Source of the DNA: Hanstruepera marina
GTDB lineage: Bacteria > Bacteroidota > Bacteroidia > Flavobacteriales > Flavobacteriaceae
NCBI RefSeq assembly: GCF_019880635.1
Contig: NZ_JAINVX010000004.1
Location: 248,001-312,000, forward strand
Length of the DNA stretch: 64,000 bases
Direction of reading: 5' to 3'
The notes below the pieces were generated by a model, which searched no databases, was not told the origin of the DNA, and was given only the letters and a program-made list of their open reading frames with translations. This document shows, piece by piece, positions 55,593 to 64,000 of this stretch; the stretch's first letter is position 1; each line of letters begins with the position of its first letter. A program made the translations under genes and the position numbers.

Positions 55593-56417
55593 TTAAGTTA
55601 AAGTGCCATATTCAGTCCATGAGCCATCATAAACAGACACATTGTTTTCTCCTATTAATTCTGCTCCCAATGCCAAAACGCAAGCTGTAATTCCAGAACC
55701 GCACGAAAAAACCATTGGTTTTTTTGCGATTTGAAAGCCTTGAAAAATATCGCGAATTTCATTTTCTGACTTCATCTTTCCATCATTCAACACATGTTTA
55801 AATGGCAAATTTTTTGAATTAGGGATGCTTCCACTTCTTAAACCTTCACGTGGCTCTGCTTCCATACCCCTAAAACGTGATTCAGAACGTGCATCTATAA
55901 TTAGATGTGACTTTTCTTCAATGTTTTTTTGTATGTCATCGAAAAAGAACATGTTACCCTGTCTTTCTAAAGCTGAAAAATTTCCATTTGGGCCATTATA
56001 AGTTGTTTTTCTGCTAACTGGGTAAAACGCTTCTATCCATGCTGGCAAGCCTCCATCCAGAACCGCAACATTATTAAAACCAAACGATTTAAACAGCCAC
56101 CAAGCTCTTGGGCTTGAATAAATTCCCTTATCATCATAAACAACAATAAAACTATCATTGTTGATGCCTAAATTTTGAGCTTCTTTTTCAAATTGTTCTT
56201 TAGATGGGTATGTTGTAGGAAAAGGCGCTGATGTATTACTAAACTTGTTTTTTAAATCAAAAAAACGTGCTTCAGGAATACATAAATCGCTAATTTTATT
56301 ATCTATCTCAGTAACTTTTGGAATAGAGGCGTCTAGTACTATTAAATTGGTTGCGTCTAAATTTTGATTTAACCATTCCACAGAAACAATGGGCTTATGG
56401 AATTTTGTTATCACCAT
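55593..56417 (-). CDS. Thiosulfate/3-mercaptopyruvate sulfurtransferase
   Basis: A 274-residue two-domain rhodanese. The N-terminal inactive domain (VSVEWLNQNL, FIVVYDDKGIYSSPRAWWLF) is followed by the active domain with Cys239 in CGSGITAC, the six-residue loop typical of 3-mercaptopyruvate sulfurtransferase rather than thiosulfate rhodanese; the linker RSGSIPNSKNLPF is standard. It transfers sulfur from mercaptopyruvate to a thiol. It lies 13 bases after the ATP-grasp ligase gene, which suggests that a thiol product may be its partner. Confidence 0.9.
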   Translation of the reverse strand: MVITKFHKPIVSVEWLNQNLDATNLIVLDASIPKVTEIDNKISDLCIPEARFFDLKNKFSNTSAPFPTTYPSKEQFEKEAQNLGINNDSFIVVYDDKGIYSSPRAWWLFKSFGFNNVAVLDGGLPAWIEAFYPVSRKTTYNGPNGNFSALERQGNMFFFDDIQKNIEEKSHLIIDARSESRFRGMEAEPREGLRSGSIPNSKNLPFKHVLNDGKMKSENEIRDIFQGFQIAKKPMVFSCGSGITACVLALGAELIGENNVSVYDGSWTEYGTLT

Positions 56418-56430
56418 GGTACATATCTAG

Positions 56431-57468
56431 TTAGGCATCTTCAACAGTTTTTCGTAATCTAGAACGTCTGTTAAAAGCTTCTAAATTATCTAAAACCTTA
56501 CTTTCAAGAAAATCAATAACCCGCTCTTCTACCCTGTATTTATTCTTATAAACCTTATTGATATAGGTTATACCGCCAGGCGACATAACATTTACCTCTA
56601 CAAGCTTACCACCAATAACATCAATACCCACAAAGTACAATCCGTCTTTCACTAATTTTGGCCCAATTTGTTTACAAAGGGCCTTTTCAGCTTTTGTTAG
56701 CGAATGTTTTTGAACCGACCCTCCTGCCGAAACATTAGAGCGATGATCATCAGTGCCAGGAACACGCTTCATAGCTCCAATTGGCTCGCCATTAAGCATT
56801 AAAATTCTAACATCACCTTCATCTGCACCTTCTATATAATCTTGTAGAATAACATAATTTGATGTGCCATCACCGCTGTTAATATAGAAATCCAACAGTG
56901 AATTAATATTACTCATCGCAGATTTTTCAATTAAAATAACTCCGGAACCACCAAAACCATTTAATGGCTTTAGTATCATTCTATCGGCTTTAGACTCTTT
57001 TATCTGCCTAATAAGGTAGTTCTTGTTTTTAGAAACATGCGTATTCGGAATTATATTACTGTGGGCATCGCCAAAAGCTGCAGTATATAGCTTATTATTT
57101 GCCTCACGCATACCTTGCAAAGAGTTGATAATAAACACATCATCTTTTACAGAATCTAAAAAATTAAGCATTAACGGGTCTAAAGGTGGATTAGCTCTAA
57201 AAAAGATAGCATCAAAGCCCGCTAAAGGCAGCATTTCTTCTCGCAATTGAGCTTTTTTATAAAATGCTTTTAATGAAGAAGGTACTTTTTCCATACGCCC
57301 AATAACTGTACAAAACGCATTTGTAACGCTATCTCTAATGGTTAAATTTGCTGGCGTGCAAATGGCAACACCATGGCCTCTTTTAACACACTCTTTTATC
57401 AGCGCTAAACTCGTATCGTTTTCAGGATCAATATTCTCCCACGGATACATTAAAAAACAAACATTCAT
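56431..57468 (-). CDS. Glutathione-synthetase-like ATP-grasp ligase
   Basis: A 345-residue ATP-grasp protein collinear with bacterial GshB: N-terminal substrate domain (CFLMYPWENIDPENDTSLAL), FFRANPPLDPLMLN, ATP-binding ILKPLNGFGGSGVILIE, the metal site VGIDVIGGKLVEVNVMSPGGI, and the conserved GAMKRVPGTDDHRSNVSAGG. It has a C-terminal extension of about 30 residues (NLEAFNRRSRLRKTVEDA). No glutamate-cysteine ligase gene is in the window, so it may add an amino acid to something other than gamma-Glu-Cys. Confidence 0.88.
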   Translation of the reverse strand: MNVCFLMYPWENIDPENDTSLALIKECVKRGHGVAICTPANLTIRDSVTNAFCTVIGRMEKVPSSLKAFYKKAQLREEMLPLAGFDAIFFRANPPLDPLMLNFLDSVKDDVFIINSLQGMREANNKLYTAAFGDAHSNIIPNTHVSKNKNYLIRQIKESKADRMILKPLNGFGGSGVILIEKSAMSNINSLLDFYINSGDGTSNYVILQDYIEGADEGDVRILMLNGEPIGAMKRVPGTDDHRSNVSAGGSVQKHSLTKAEKALCKQIGPKLVKDGLYFVGIDVIGGKLVEVNVMSPGGITYINKVYKNKYRVEERVIDFLESKVLDNLEAFNRRSRLRKTVEDA

Positions 57469-57513
57469 ACTATAGGGTTTTGTACGATTACTATACTACT
57501 AAAAGTAATTATT

Positions 57514-58836
57514 TTATTTGACTTCATCATAGTGGTCATCCCAATTCTTAACTTTTGGATCCCCTAACTTACCTACAGATTTTGCTACTAACATAGATAC
57601 TGTAGCATCTCCTGTAACATTAACAACAGTTCTACACATATCCAAAGGTCTATCTACTGCAAAAATCAAAGCTAAACCAATAGGCAATAATTCTGCAGGC
57701 ATCCCAACAGATTCAAGAACAATAACTAGCATAACCATACCTGCTCCAGGTACGGCAGCACTTCCTATTGAAGCTAATAATGCAGTTAAAACAATGGTAA
57801 TCTGGTCGGCAAAAGTTAATTCTAATCCCAAAGCTTGAAAAATAAAAACAGCGGCTACAGCTTGATATAAGCTAGTGCCATCCATATTTATGGTAGCACC
57901 AACGGGTAAAACAAAACTTGAAACTTCCTTATCAACACCTATGTGTTCTTCAACACGCTCCATAGTTACAGGCAATGTTGCTGCACTACTACTTGTTGAA
58001 AAGGCCAGTAACTGCGCTGGGCTAATCTGTTGCAAAAACCAAAATGGATTCTTCTTTGTTATGGTGCCAACCAAAACACAATAAAAAACTATCATTAAAA
58101 CCAAACCTAATAACACCACACCAGCATATTTTATTAAAGCCAATAAAATATCTGGATCATCTGAACTCACAACAACATTAGCCAATAACGCAAAAACAGC
58201 TACTGGTGCTGTTAGCATAATTAAATCGACCATTTTGAGTACGACATCATTTAGGGAATCAAATATATCCTTTAGCGGTTTTGATTTCTCTTCTCCAATC
58301 AACAGCATAGAAATACCAAGAAAAATTGAAAAGAAAATTACTTGAAGCATTAATCCATTATCACTTAATGCTGAAAATGCATTATCTGGAACCATATCCT
58401 CTAAAAACTGTAATGGCCCACTCTCTTTTTGTTTCGAAGCTTCTGCAATTTTACCTTGAACACTACTATTCGTCGAGTAAGTTTGTGTTAACTTCTCAAT
58501 TGTTTCGTCAGAAACACCATTACCTGGGTTAAAAGTATTAACCAAAAGTAAACCGATACTTATGGCTATTACAGTGGTAAATACATAAGTCACTATGGTT
58601 CTTAAGCCAATATTCTTGAACTTCGAAATATCTTTTAAATCTGAAATCCCTTTAATTAAAGAGGCAAGAATTAAAGGAATGGCAATTAACTTCAAAAGCT
58701 TTACAAAAATACTTCCTATTGGCTTTATCCAATCAACTGTAAAATCTTTTCCTCCAACTTGAAGCATGATAAATCCGAAAACCAGACCTAAAACCATGCC
58801 TATCAATATTTGCCAATGTAATGCGAGTTTTTTCAT
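57514..58836 (-). CDS. Dicarboxylate/amino acid:cation symporter (glutamate-type)
   Basis: A 440-residue inner-membrane transporter of the DAACS family: eight helices and two re-entrant loops. The signatures are STSSSAATLPVTMERVEEHI in hairpin 1, VLPVGATINMDGTSLYQAV (the NMDGT cation site), GSAAVPGAGMVMLVIVL in hairpin 2, and the last helix with VDRPLDMCRTVVNVTGDA. The Asp and Arg of DMCRT suit acidic amino acids or C4 dicarboxylates. It lies between aroC and the ATP-grasp gene on the same strand with gaps of 31 and 45 bases, so it may feed glutamate to that pathway. Confidence 0.92.
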   Translation of the reverse strand: MKKLALHWQILIGMVLGLVFGFIMLQVGGKDFTVDWIKPIGSIFVKLLKLIAIPLILASLIKGISDLKDISKFKNIGLRTIVTYVFTTVIAISIGLLLVNTFNPGNGVSDETIEKLTQTYSTNSSVQGKIAEASKQKESGPLQFLEDMVPDNAFSALSDNGLMLQVIFFSIFLGISMLLIGEEKSKPLKDIFDSLNDVVLKMVDLIMLTAPVAVFALLANVVVSSDDPDILLALIKYAGVVLLGLVLMIVFYCVLVGTITKKNPFWFLQQISPAQLLAFSTSSSAATLPVTMERVEEHIGVDKEVSSFVLPVGATINMDGTSLYQAVAAVFIFQALGLELTFADQITIVLTALLASIGSAAVPGAGMVMLVIVLESVGMPAELLPIGLALIFAVDRPLDMCRTVVNVTGDATVSMLVAKSVGKLGDPKVKNWDDHYDEVK

Positions 58837-58867
58837 AATCTTATATTACAATCCTAAAGGATTTATA

Positions 58868-59929
58868 TTAGTTATATATTTTGTTTAACAGATAAAAATC
58901 AGCTAAAACCAAAGCGGCCATAGCTTCCACTATTGGGATAGCTCTTGGAACCACACAAGGGTCATGACGTCCTTTTCCTTGCATTTCTACAATGTTTCCA
59001 AATTTATCCAATGTATTTTGTTTTTGAATAACTGTAGCTACTGGTTTAAAAGCTACACGGAAGTAAATATCCATTCCATTGCTTATACCGCCTTGAATAC
59101 CTCCTGATAAATTGGTTTTGGTACTGCCATCTTCATTAAACAAATCATTATGCTCACTACCCATCATTTTAGCACCACAAAATCCACTGCCATATTCAAA
59201 CCCTTTAACGGCGTTTATAGACAACATAGCTTTTCCTAATTCGGCGTGCAACTTATCAAAAACCGGCTCACCTAGCCCTACTGGTACATTTTGAAGTGCA
59301 CAGGTAACGGTTCCGCCAATTGTGTCACCAGCTTTACGAACATCTTTGATGCGATTTATCATTTCATCAGCCACTTCAGCATCAGGGCAACGTACGATGT
59401 TGGATTCTATTTTTGAAAAATCTAAATCTTGATACGGTCTTTCTAAAAATATATCTCCTACCGAAGACGTATAAGCGTTTATTTTAATGTCAGAAATTAT
59501 TTGCTTGGCTAATGCCCCAGCAACTACGCGACATGCTGTTTCACGTGCCGAACTACGGCCACCACCTCTATAATCGCGAATTCCATATTTTTCTTCATAA
59601 GTATAATCTGCATGGCTAGGCCTATAGACATCTTTTATATGCGAATAATCTTTTGACTTCTGATTCGTATTTTTAATTACAAAACCAATTGGAGTACCTG
59701 TAGTAACACCTTCAAAAATACCAGACAAGAATTCAACCGTATCGGGTTCTTTGCGTTGAGTTACAATTTCAGATTGACCAGGTTTTCGTCTATTTAGCTC
59801 ATTTTGAATAGCTTGAAAATCAACTTTTAAACCCGAAGGGCAACCGTCAATAACGCCTCCTATTGCAATACCATGCGATTCTCCAAATGTGGTTAATTTA
59901 AAAATGTTTCCAAAGCTATTTCCAGCCAT
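58868..59929 (-). CDS. aroC: Chorismate synthase
   Basis: The last enzyme of the shikimate pathway, FMN-dependent, 353 residues. Visible are the N-terminal [13 protein letters not shown], the flavin-site [29 protein letters not shown]-like [10 protein letters not shown], and the conserved [18 protein letters not shown]. aroB is at 42144, so aromatic genes are scattered. A TATTTTTG box at 59979-59972 lies 42 bases above the ATG, with a 12-base palindrome between them. Confidence 0.95.
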   Translation of the reverse strand: MAGNSFGNIFKLTTFGESHGIAIGGVIDGCPSGLKVDFQAIQNELNRRKPGQSEIVTQRKEPDTVEFLSGIFEGVTTGTPIGFVIKNTNQKSKDYSHIKDVYRPSHADYTYEEKYGIRDYRGGGRSSARETACRVVAGALAKQIISDIKINAYTSSVGDIFLERPYQDLDFSKIESNIVRCPDAEVADEMINRIKDVRKAGDTIGGTVTCALQNVPVGLGEPVFDKLHAELGKAMLSINAVKGFEYGSGFCGAKMMGSEHNDLFNEDGSTKTNLSGGIQGGISNGMDIYFRVAFKPVATVIQKQNTLDKFGNIVEMQGKGRHDPCVVPRAIPIVEAMAALVLADFYLLNKIYN

Positions 59930-59955
59930 ACTTTTGATTTTAATGCTAATGTAAT

Positions 59956-59979
59956 TGTAATATTACAGAAACAAAAATA
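59956..59979 (-). promoter_or_regulatory. aroC -7 box and TGTAATATTACA palindrome
   Basis: On the minus strand TATTTTTG (59979-59972) is a -7 match, and TGTAATATTACA (59967-59956), a perfect 12-base inverted repeat, lies just below it where a repressor would block the start. No TTG is seen 17-19 bases above. The rest of this 177-base divergent gap has no other clear feature. Confidence 0.35.
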
Positions 59980-60106
59980 GAATTCTTTCAACTCATACTA
60001 TTTATCACTGTTTCTAGTAACAATTAATTAACAAACTCCTCACAGTTAATTAATTAGTCCTTAATGTTCAAATAACATTAGCAAGCGACTTTTGTATCGA
60101 TAAATT

Positions 60107-60958
60107 ATGTCTTATTTGAAAAATAAAAGAAAAATAGAGATTGCCGTAATCTCAGATGTCCATTTAGGAACCTATGGTTGCCATGCCAAACCGCTACTAA
60201 CTTACTTAAACAGTATTCAGCCCAAAAAACTGATTTTAAATGGTGATATCATTGATATTTGGCAATTTAGCAAACGGTATTTCCCCAAATCACATATGAA
60301 AGTTATTAAACGTATCATGGATATGGCTTCAAACGGTGTTGAAGTCATTTACATTACCGGAAACCACGACGAGATGCTACGAAAATTTAGTGATACTTCT
60401 ATTGGTAATATTTCAATTGTAGATAAAGCGGTTATTGAATTGCATGGCAAGCGTGCCTGGTTCTTTCATGGTGATGTTTTTGATTTATCAATCCAAAACG
60501 CAAAATGGCTGGCCAAATTAGGAGGTTACGGTTACGACACGCTTATTCTTTTAAACCGAATGGTTAATTGGTGTTTGGAAAAATTAGGACGTGAGCGTTA
60601 TTCGTTGGCCAAACGCATTAAAAACCGTGTAAAAGGTGCTGTGAAATATATAAGTGATTTTGAAAATGTTATAACAGATTTAGCCATAGAAAATGGCTAC
60701 GATTATGTGGTTTGTGGACATATACATCAGCCAAAAATGCTTATAAAGTCTAACAAACACGGTAAAACCCAATATTTGAATTCAGGTGATTGGGTTGAAA
60801 ACTTTACGGCTTTAGAATATCAATTTAAACGTTGGAAATTATACCGCTATAGTGAAGACAAGCTCTCTCCATTTTTTGCAGACGAAGATATAAAGGAAAT
60901 GGAAATGAAAGACCTCATTGCCGCTATTACTATTGTCGACCAAAAGAAATCAAAGTAA
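60107..60958 (+). CDS. UDP-2,3-diacylglucosamine diphosphatase-like metallophosphoesterase
   Basis: A 283-residue calcineurin-like phosphoesterase. The metal-binding blocks are in order: SDVHLGTYGC, NGDIIDIWQF, TGNHDEML, HGDVFD and CGHIHQP. This arrangement and the region RYFPKSHMKVIKRIMD match the LpxH/LpxH2-like family that cleaves UDP-2,3-diacylglucosamine after LpxD in lipid A synthesis. A general phosphoesterase role cannot be excluded. Its last nine bases overlap the convergent dehydrogenase gene. Confidence 0.86.
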   Translation: MSYLKNKRKIEIAVISDVHLGTYGCHAKPLLTYLNSIQPKKLILNGDIIDIWQFSKRYFPKSHMKVIKRIMDMASNGVEVIYITGNHDEMLRKFSDTSIGNISIVDKAVIELHGKRAWFFHGDVFDLSIQNAKWLAKLGGYGYDTLILLNRMVNWCLEKLGRERYSLAKRIKNRVKGAVKYISDFENVITDLAIENGYDYVVCGHIHQPKMLIKSNKHGKTQYLNSGDWVENFTALEYQFKRWKLYRYSEDKLSPFFADEDIKEMEMKDLIAAITIVDQKKSK

Positions 60959-63868
60959 AGCTTCTTTTAAAATACTAATTGGATGTTTAGCCTCATGTCC
61001 AGTTCCATCTTTTATTTGATGTCTGCAACTGGTTCCATTGGCTGCAATAGTAACCGCCGTATCTGCTTTTCTAATTGCTGGAAACAAGGTTTGCTCACCA
61101 ATGGTCATACTTATATCATAATGTTCTTTTTCGTATCCAAAACTACCAGCCATTCCACAACAGCCGCTTGGTATAATGGTAACTTTGTAGTTTTTAGGGA
61201 GGTTTAAAATATCAAAAGTGGATTTTTGATTGCTCAAAGCTTTTTGATGGCAATGTCCATGAAATTTAATAGTTTTAGATTCTGAAGTGAATTGTTCTGC
61301 ACGAATGTTACCTAATTCTATTTCACTCTGAATAAATTCTTCAATAAGATATGTGTGAGCTGCTATTGACCGCGCTGCATTTTTATCATCTACTAATTTT
61401 AAATATTCATCCTTAAAAGTTAATATTGCAGAAGGCTCAATACCTATTAAAGGTGATTCGCTTGATATTAAACCTTTATAAATCCAAACATTCTCATTAG
61501 CAACTCGCTTGGCTTGTTCTAAAAAGCCTTTAGACAAAAACGCCCGACCAGACTCCTTATTAGGCAACACATTTATCTTATAGTTTAGTTGTTCTAAAAG
61601 GTTAATTGTATCCTGACCAATATCATTATCTAAATAGTTAGTAAACTCATCAACAAATAAATACACTTCTTTTATATATTTGTTTCTAACTAATTGTTTT
61701 TCTTTTGATTTGAACCAATTATATAAACTATTACTTGATAAATTGGGTATTGTCCGTTTTGATGCAATTCCCAGTGTTTTTTTTATTAGAGATCCAAAAA
61801 AAGGATTGGAAAACATAAAGTTGGTCAAACCAGAAAAAGAGCTTCCTATAGCATTTAGTTTATTATTGTATGCAAATACTTTGGTACGCAAATTCGTGCC
61901 GTTTGCTTTTTGGTATTGATATTCAAATTCTGCTTTTAATGCTGAAATATTCACACTACTTGGACATTCACTAGCACATGCTTTACAACTTAAGCACAAA
62001 TCGAAAACCTCAACTAATTCCTGATGATTGAATTTGTTAATCTTATCAGATTGAGTTAAAAACTCCCGCAAAGCATTTGCCCTAGCTCGTGTTGTGTCCT
62101 TTTCGTTTCTTGTAGCTCGATAACTTGGACACATAGTCCCTCCAAATTCAGGCAGCTTCCTGCAATCCCCAGAACCATTACATTTTTCTGCTTCACGCAA
62201 AATGCCCAATGATTCTGAAAAATCCAAAAGCGTTTCTATTTCAGGCTCCACTCTATCTGACACATATCGCAAGGATTCATCCATGGGGAGTGCATCTACA
62301 ATTTTTCCTGGATTGAAAATATTGTTAGGGTCAAAGGCTTTTTTTATTTGCTTAACAATTTCATAATTTTTTTCACCAATCATTAACGGAATAAATTCGG
62401 CTCGTACAATACCATCGCCATGTTCGCCACTCATAGAGCCGCCATACTTTTTAACTAAATGCGCGACATCGGTTGTTATTTTTCGAAATAATTCAACATC
62501 TGCTTTCTTTTTTAAATTCAGAATCGGTCGTAAGTGCAGCTCACCAGCTCCAGCATGTGCATAATAAACTGCCTTTTGTTGGTAACCATCCATAATTACC
62601 GTAAAGTCATTGATGTAATTACTTAAGTCGGGTATAGCTACCGCAGTGTCTTCAATACAAGGGGCTGTTTTTTTATCTCCAATCATATTACCTAATAAAC
62701 CCAAGCCTGCTTTTCGCAAATCCATAGCCTTTTCTATATCGTCATCAATCAATATTGGATGGGCATAACTCAAACCATTAGACTTCAACGTTTGCACCAA
62801 TGCAATAGCTTTTGTATTTGCCGCATCAAAGCTAACATCGCGAACTTCACACATTAAAATCGCTTTAGGATCACCTTGTATAAACTGTCGGTTTGCCTCT
62901 TGTGTTTTATTGTGTTTCGTAAGGTCCAAAATGGTTTTATCCATCATTTCACAAGTATATAAATCATGTTGCATAACCGACTGAACAGTATTTAAGCAAT
63001 CATCAATACTTGAAAAATGCGCAGCGACCATAATACTGTAATTTGGCGGTAAACTATCTAACTTTAAAGTGATTTCAGTTGTAAAAGCTAGAGTCCCTTC
63101 ACTACCGGATAAGAGTTTACACACGTTTAAAGGTGTGTCAAAGTCTGAAAACGGCTCTGTTTTAATGATTTCATCAATGGCGTATCCTGTATTACGCCTA
63201 TGAATCGTTTCTTTTGGAAATTGGGTTCTAATTTCGCTTTGAACATCTTCTGAATGCAACTCTTGATAAATTGCCCTATATATACTACCCTCTAAACTTT
63301 TTAAGTTTAATTTTTCTTGAAATTCTAACTTGTTGATATTACTAAAGGCAACCTGACTACCGTCAGACAACAGGGTTTTTAAAGCCAAAACTTTATCACG
63401 TGTCACACCATACTTAATAGATGTTGTTCCTGACGAATTATTGCCTACCATACCACCAATCATACAGCGGTTCGAGGTTGAAGTATTTGGTCCAAAAAAC
63501 AGTCCGTATGGCTTTAAAAAGTTATTAAGTTCGTCACGAACCACACCTGGTTGTACAGTTATAGTTTTGTTGACTTCATCAAAACTTAAAATCCTATTAA
63601 AATACTTTGAAACATCAACAATAATACCTTTACCAACACATTGCCCTGCCAACGAGGTCCCTGCAGTTCTAGGAATTAAAGACGTATTATGTTGGTTTGC
63701 AAAATCTATAAGACATTTTAAATCGTTTTCGTTTTTTGGAACGGCAACAGCCAGCGGCAACATTCTATAAACTGAAGCATCCGTAGCATAGAGTGTTTTC
63801 ATTAAATCATCATAATGAAATTCACCTTCTAATAATTCGTTCAGTTTATTTAAGTATTTTAACTCCAT
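60950..63868 (-). CDS. FAD-linked oxidase / Fe-S fusion (D-2-hydroxyacid dehydrogenase-like, YdiJ type)
   Basis: A 972-residue cytosolic flavoprotein joining a GlcD-like half and a GlcF-like half. The FAD-binding PCMH domain has PRTAGTSLAGQCVGKGIIVD and VGNNSSGTTSIKYG, the substrate domain YYAHAGAGELHLRP and GSMSGEHGDGIVRAEFI. The second half has an Fe-S site (CNGSGDCRKL-TMCPSYRATR, CLSCKACASECPSSV) and a C-terminal CCG domain (HGHCHQKAL, GCCGMAGSFGYE). Members oxidise D-2-hydroxyglutarate or D-lactate. The exact substrate is not shown by sequence. Confidence 0.9.
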   Translation of the reverse strand: MELKYLNKLNELLEGEFHYDDLMKTLYATDASVYRMLPLAVAVPKNENDLKCLIDFANQHNTSLIPRTAGTSLAGQCVGKGIIVDVSKYFNRILSFDEVNKTITVQPGVVRDELNNFLKPYGLFFGPNTSTSNRCMIGGMVGNNSSGTTSIKYGVTRDKVLALKTLLSDGSQVAFSNINKLEFQEKLNLKSLEGSIYRAIYQELHSEDVQSEIRTQFPKETIHRRNTGYAIDEIIKTEPFSDFDTPLNVCKLLSGSEGTLAFTTEITLKLDSLPPNYSIMVAAHFSSIDDCLNTVQSVMQHDLYTCEMMDKTILDLTKHNKTQEANRQFIQGDPKAILMCEVRDVSFDAANTKAIALVQTLKSNGLSYAHPILIDDDIEKAMDLRKAGLGLLGNMIGDKKTAPCIEDTAVAIPDLSNYINDFTVIMDGYQQKAVYYAHAGAGELHLRPILNLKKKADVELFRKITTDVAHLVKKYGGSMSGEHGDGIVRAEFIPLMIGEKNYEIVKQIKKAFDPNNIFNPGKIVDALPMDESLRYVSDRVEPEIETLLDFSESLGILREAEKCNGSGDCRKLPEFGGTMCPSYRATRNEKDTTRARANALREFLTQSDKINKFNHQELVEVFDLCLSCKACASECPSSVNISALKAEFEYQYQKANGTNLRTKVFAYNNKLNAIGSSFSGLTNFMFSNPFFGSLIKKTLGIASKRTIPNLSSNSLYNWFKSKEKQLVRNKYIKEVYLFVDEFTNYLDNDIGQDTINLLEQLNYKINVLPNKESGRAFLSKGFLEQAKRVANENVWIYKGLISSESPLIGIEPSAILTFKDEYLKLVDDKNAARSIAAHTYLIEEFIQSEIELGNIRAEQFTSESKTIKFHGHCHQKALSNQKSTFDILNLPKNYKVTIIPSGCCGMAGSFGYEKEHYDISMTIGEQTLFPAIRKADTAVTIAANGTSCRHQIKDGTGHEAKHPISILKEALL

Positions 63869-64000
63869 ACTAGCTTCAAACGCATATGCATTAAAAAAAT
63901 AAAAGTAATATTAATAACGTTATCACTTTCAAGTAAATTCAATTAATTTGTTATTATTATAATCTATTTACAGGTGAATTTACGTATATAACATGAAATC

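Noticed and set aside
63993-64000. An ATG at 63993 as the start of a gene running off the right edge
   Set aside because: Only two to three codons are visible and there is no clear promoter box in the 63869-64000 gap, so it cannot be supported.

Overview
The window is a chromosomal segment from a member of the Bacteroidota, most likely a marine Flavobacteriaceae. Four things support this: the AT-rich composition; a fused LpxC-FabZ gene; the type IX secretion regulator PorX and a large secreted protein ending in a type IX sorting domain; and promoters that fit the Bacteroidota form (a -7 box TAnnTTTG, sometimes with TTG about 17 bases upstream) instead of sigma70 boxes. I cannot name the genus from sequence alone. 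No rRNA, tRNA, insertion sequence, phage gene or CRISPR array was seen.

Region 1 (1-8.4 kb, minus strand): the tail of a membrane-protein/fabG unit, then a long collinear unit lpxD, lpxC-fabZ, lpxA, efp, a second lpxD-like gene, an NTF2-like gene and sucD. It joins lipid A and fatty acid synthesis with translation and the TCA cycle. An HD-domain phosphohydrolase lies upstream. Region 2 (8.5-13 kb, plus strand): porX, tsaE, a tiny secreted peptide overlapping a four-helix membrane protein, an alanine-dehydrogenase-like gene and a DUF4258-like gene. Region 3 (13.0-16.1 kb, minus): a 1013-residue secreted type IX substrate with seven Ig-like modules that alternate between two types.

Region 4 (16.5-40.9 kb): a Wzx/Wzy-type exopolysaccharide or capsule locus. 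It encodes five glycosyltransferases, a flippase, a polymerase, two asparagine-synthase-like amidotransferases, a TupA-like ATP-grasp protein on the opposite strand, two DegT aminotransferases, a PglC-like initiating sugar transferase, a polysaccharide deacetylase, a tandem pair of FemAB/BioF2-like transferases on the opposite strand, a PglF/WbpM-like dehydratase, and Wza/Wzc export proteins. The number of amide- or amino-acyl-forming enzymes suggests a glycan carrying amide or amino-acid substituents.

Region 5 (40.9-53 kb): mostly housekeeping and small conserved genes: proline dehydrogenase, aroB, DinB-like, Lrp, M14 peptidase, an XRE regulator, a lipoprotein, TerC, an alpha/beta hydrolase, a MutS2 lacking Smr, a DCC thiol protein, an outer-membrane protein and a lipoprotein. 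The M14/XRE intergenic region carries inverted repeats lying on the promoter boxes of both genes.

Region 6 (53.2-64 kb): a compact minus-strand unit aroC, a glutamate/dicarboxylate symporter, a GshB-like ATP-grasp ligase, a sulfurtransferase, a TerB-like protein, an N-formylglutamate amidohydrolase-like protein and a QEGLA/DUF1704 metallopeptidase. The last five look like a peptide-making and peptide-cleaving pathway of unknown product, and are my best candidate for an undescribed system. An LpxH-like phosphoesterase and a large FAD/Fe-S dehydrogenase close the window.
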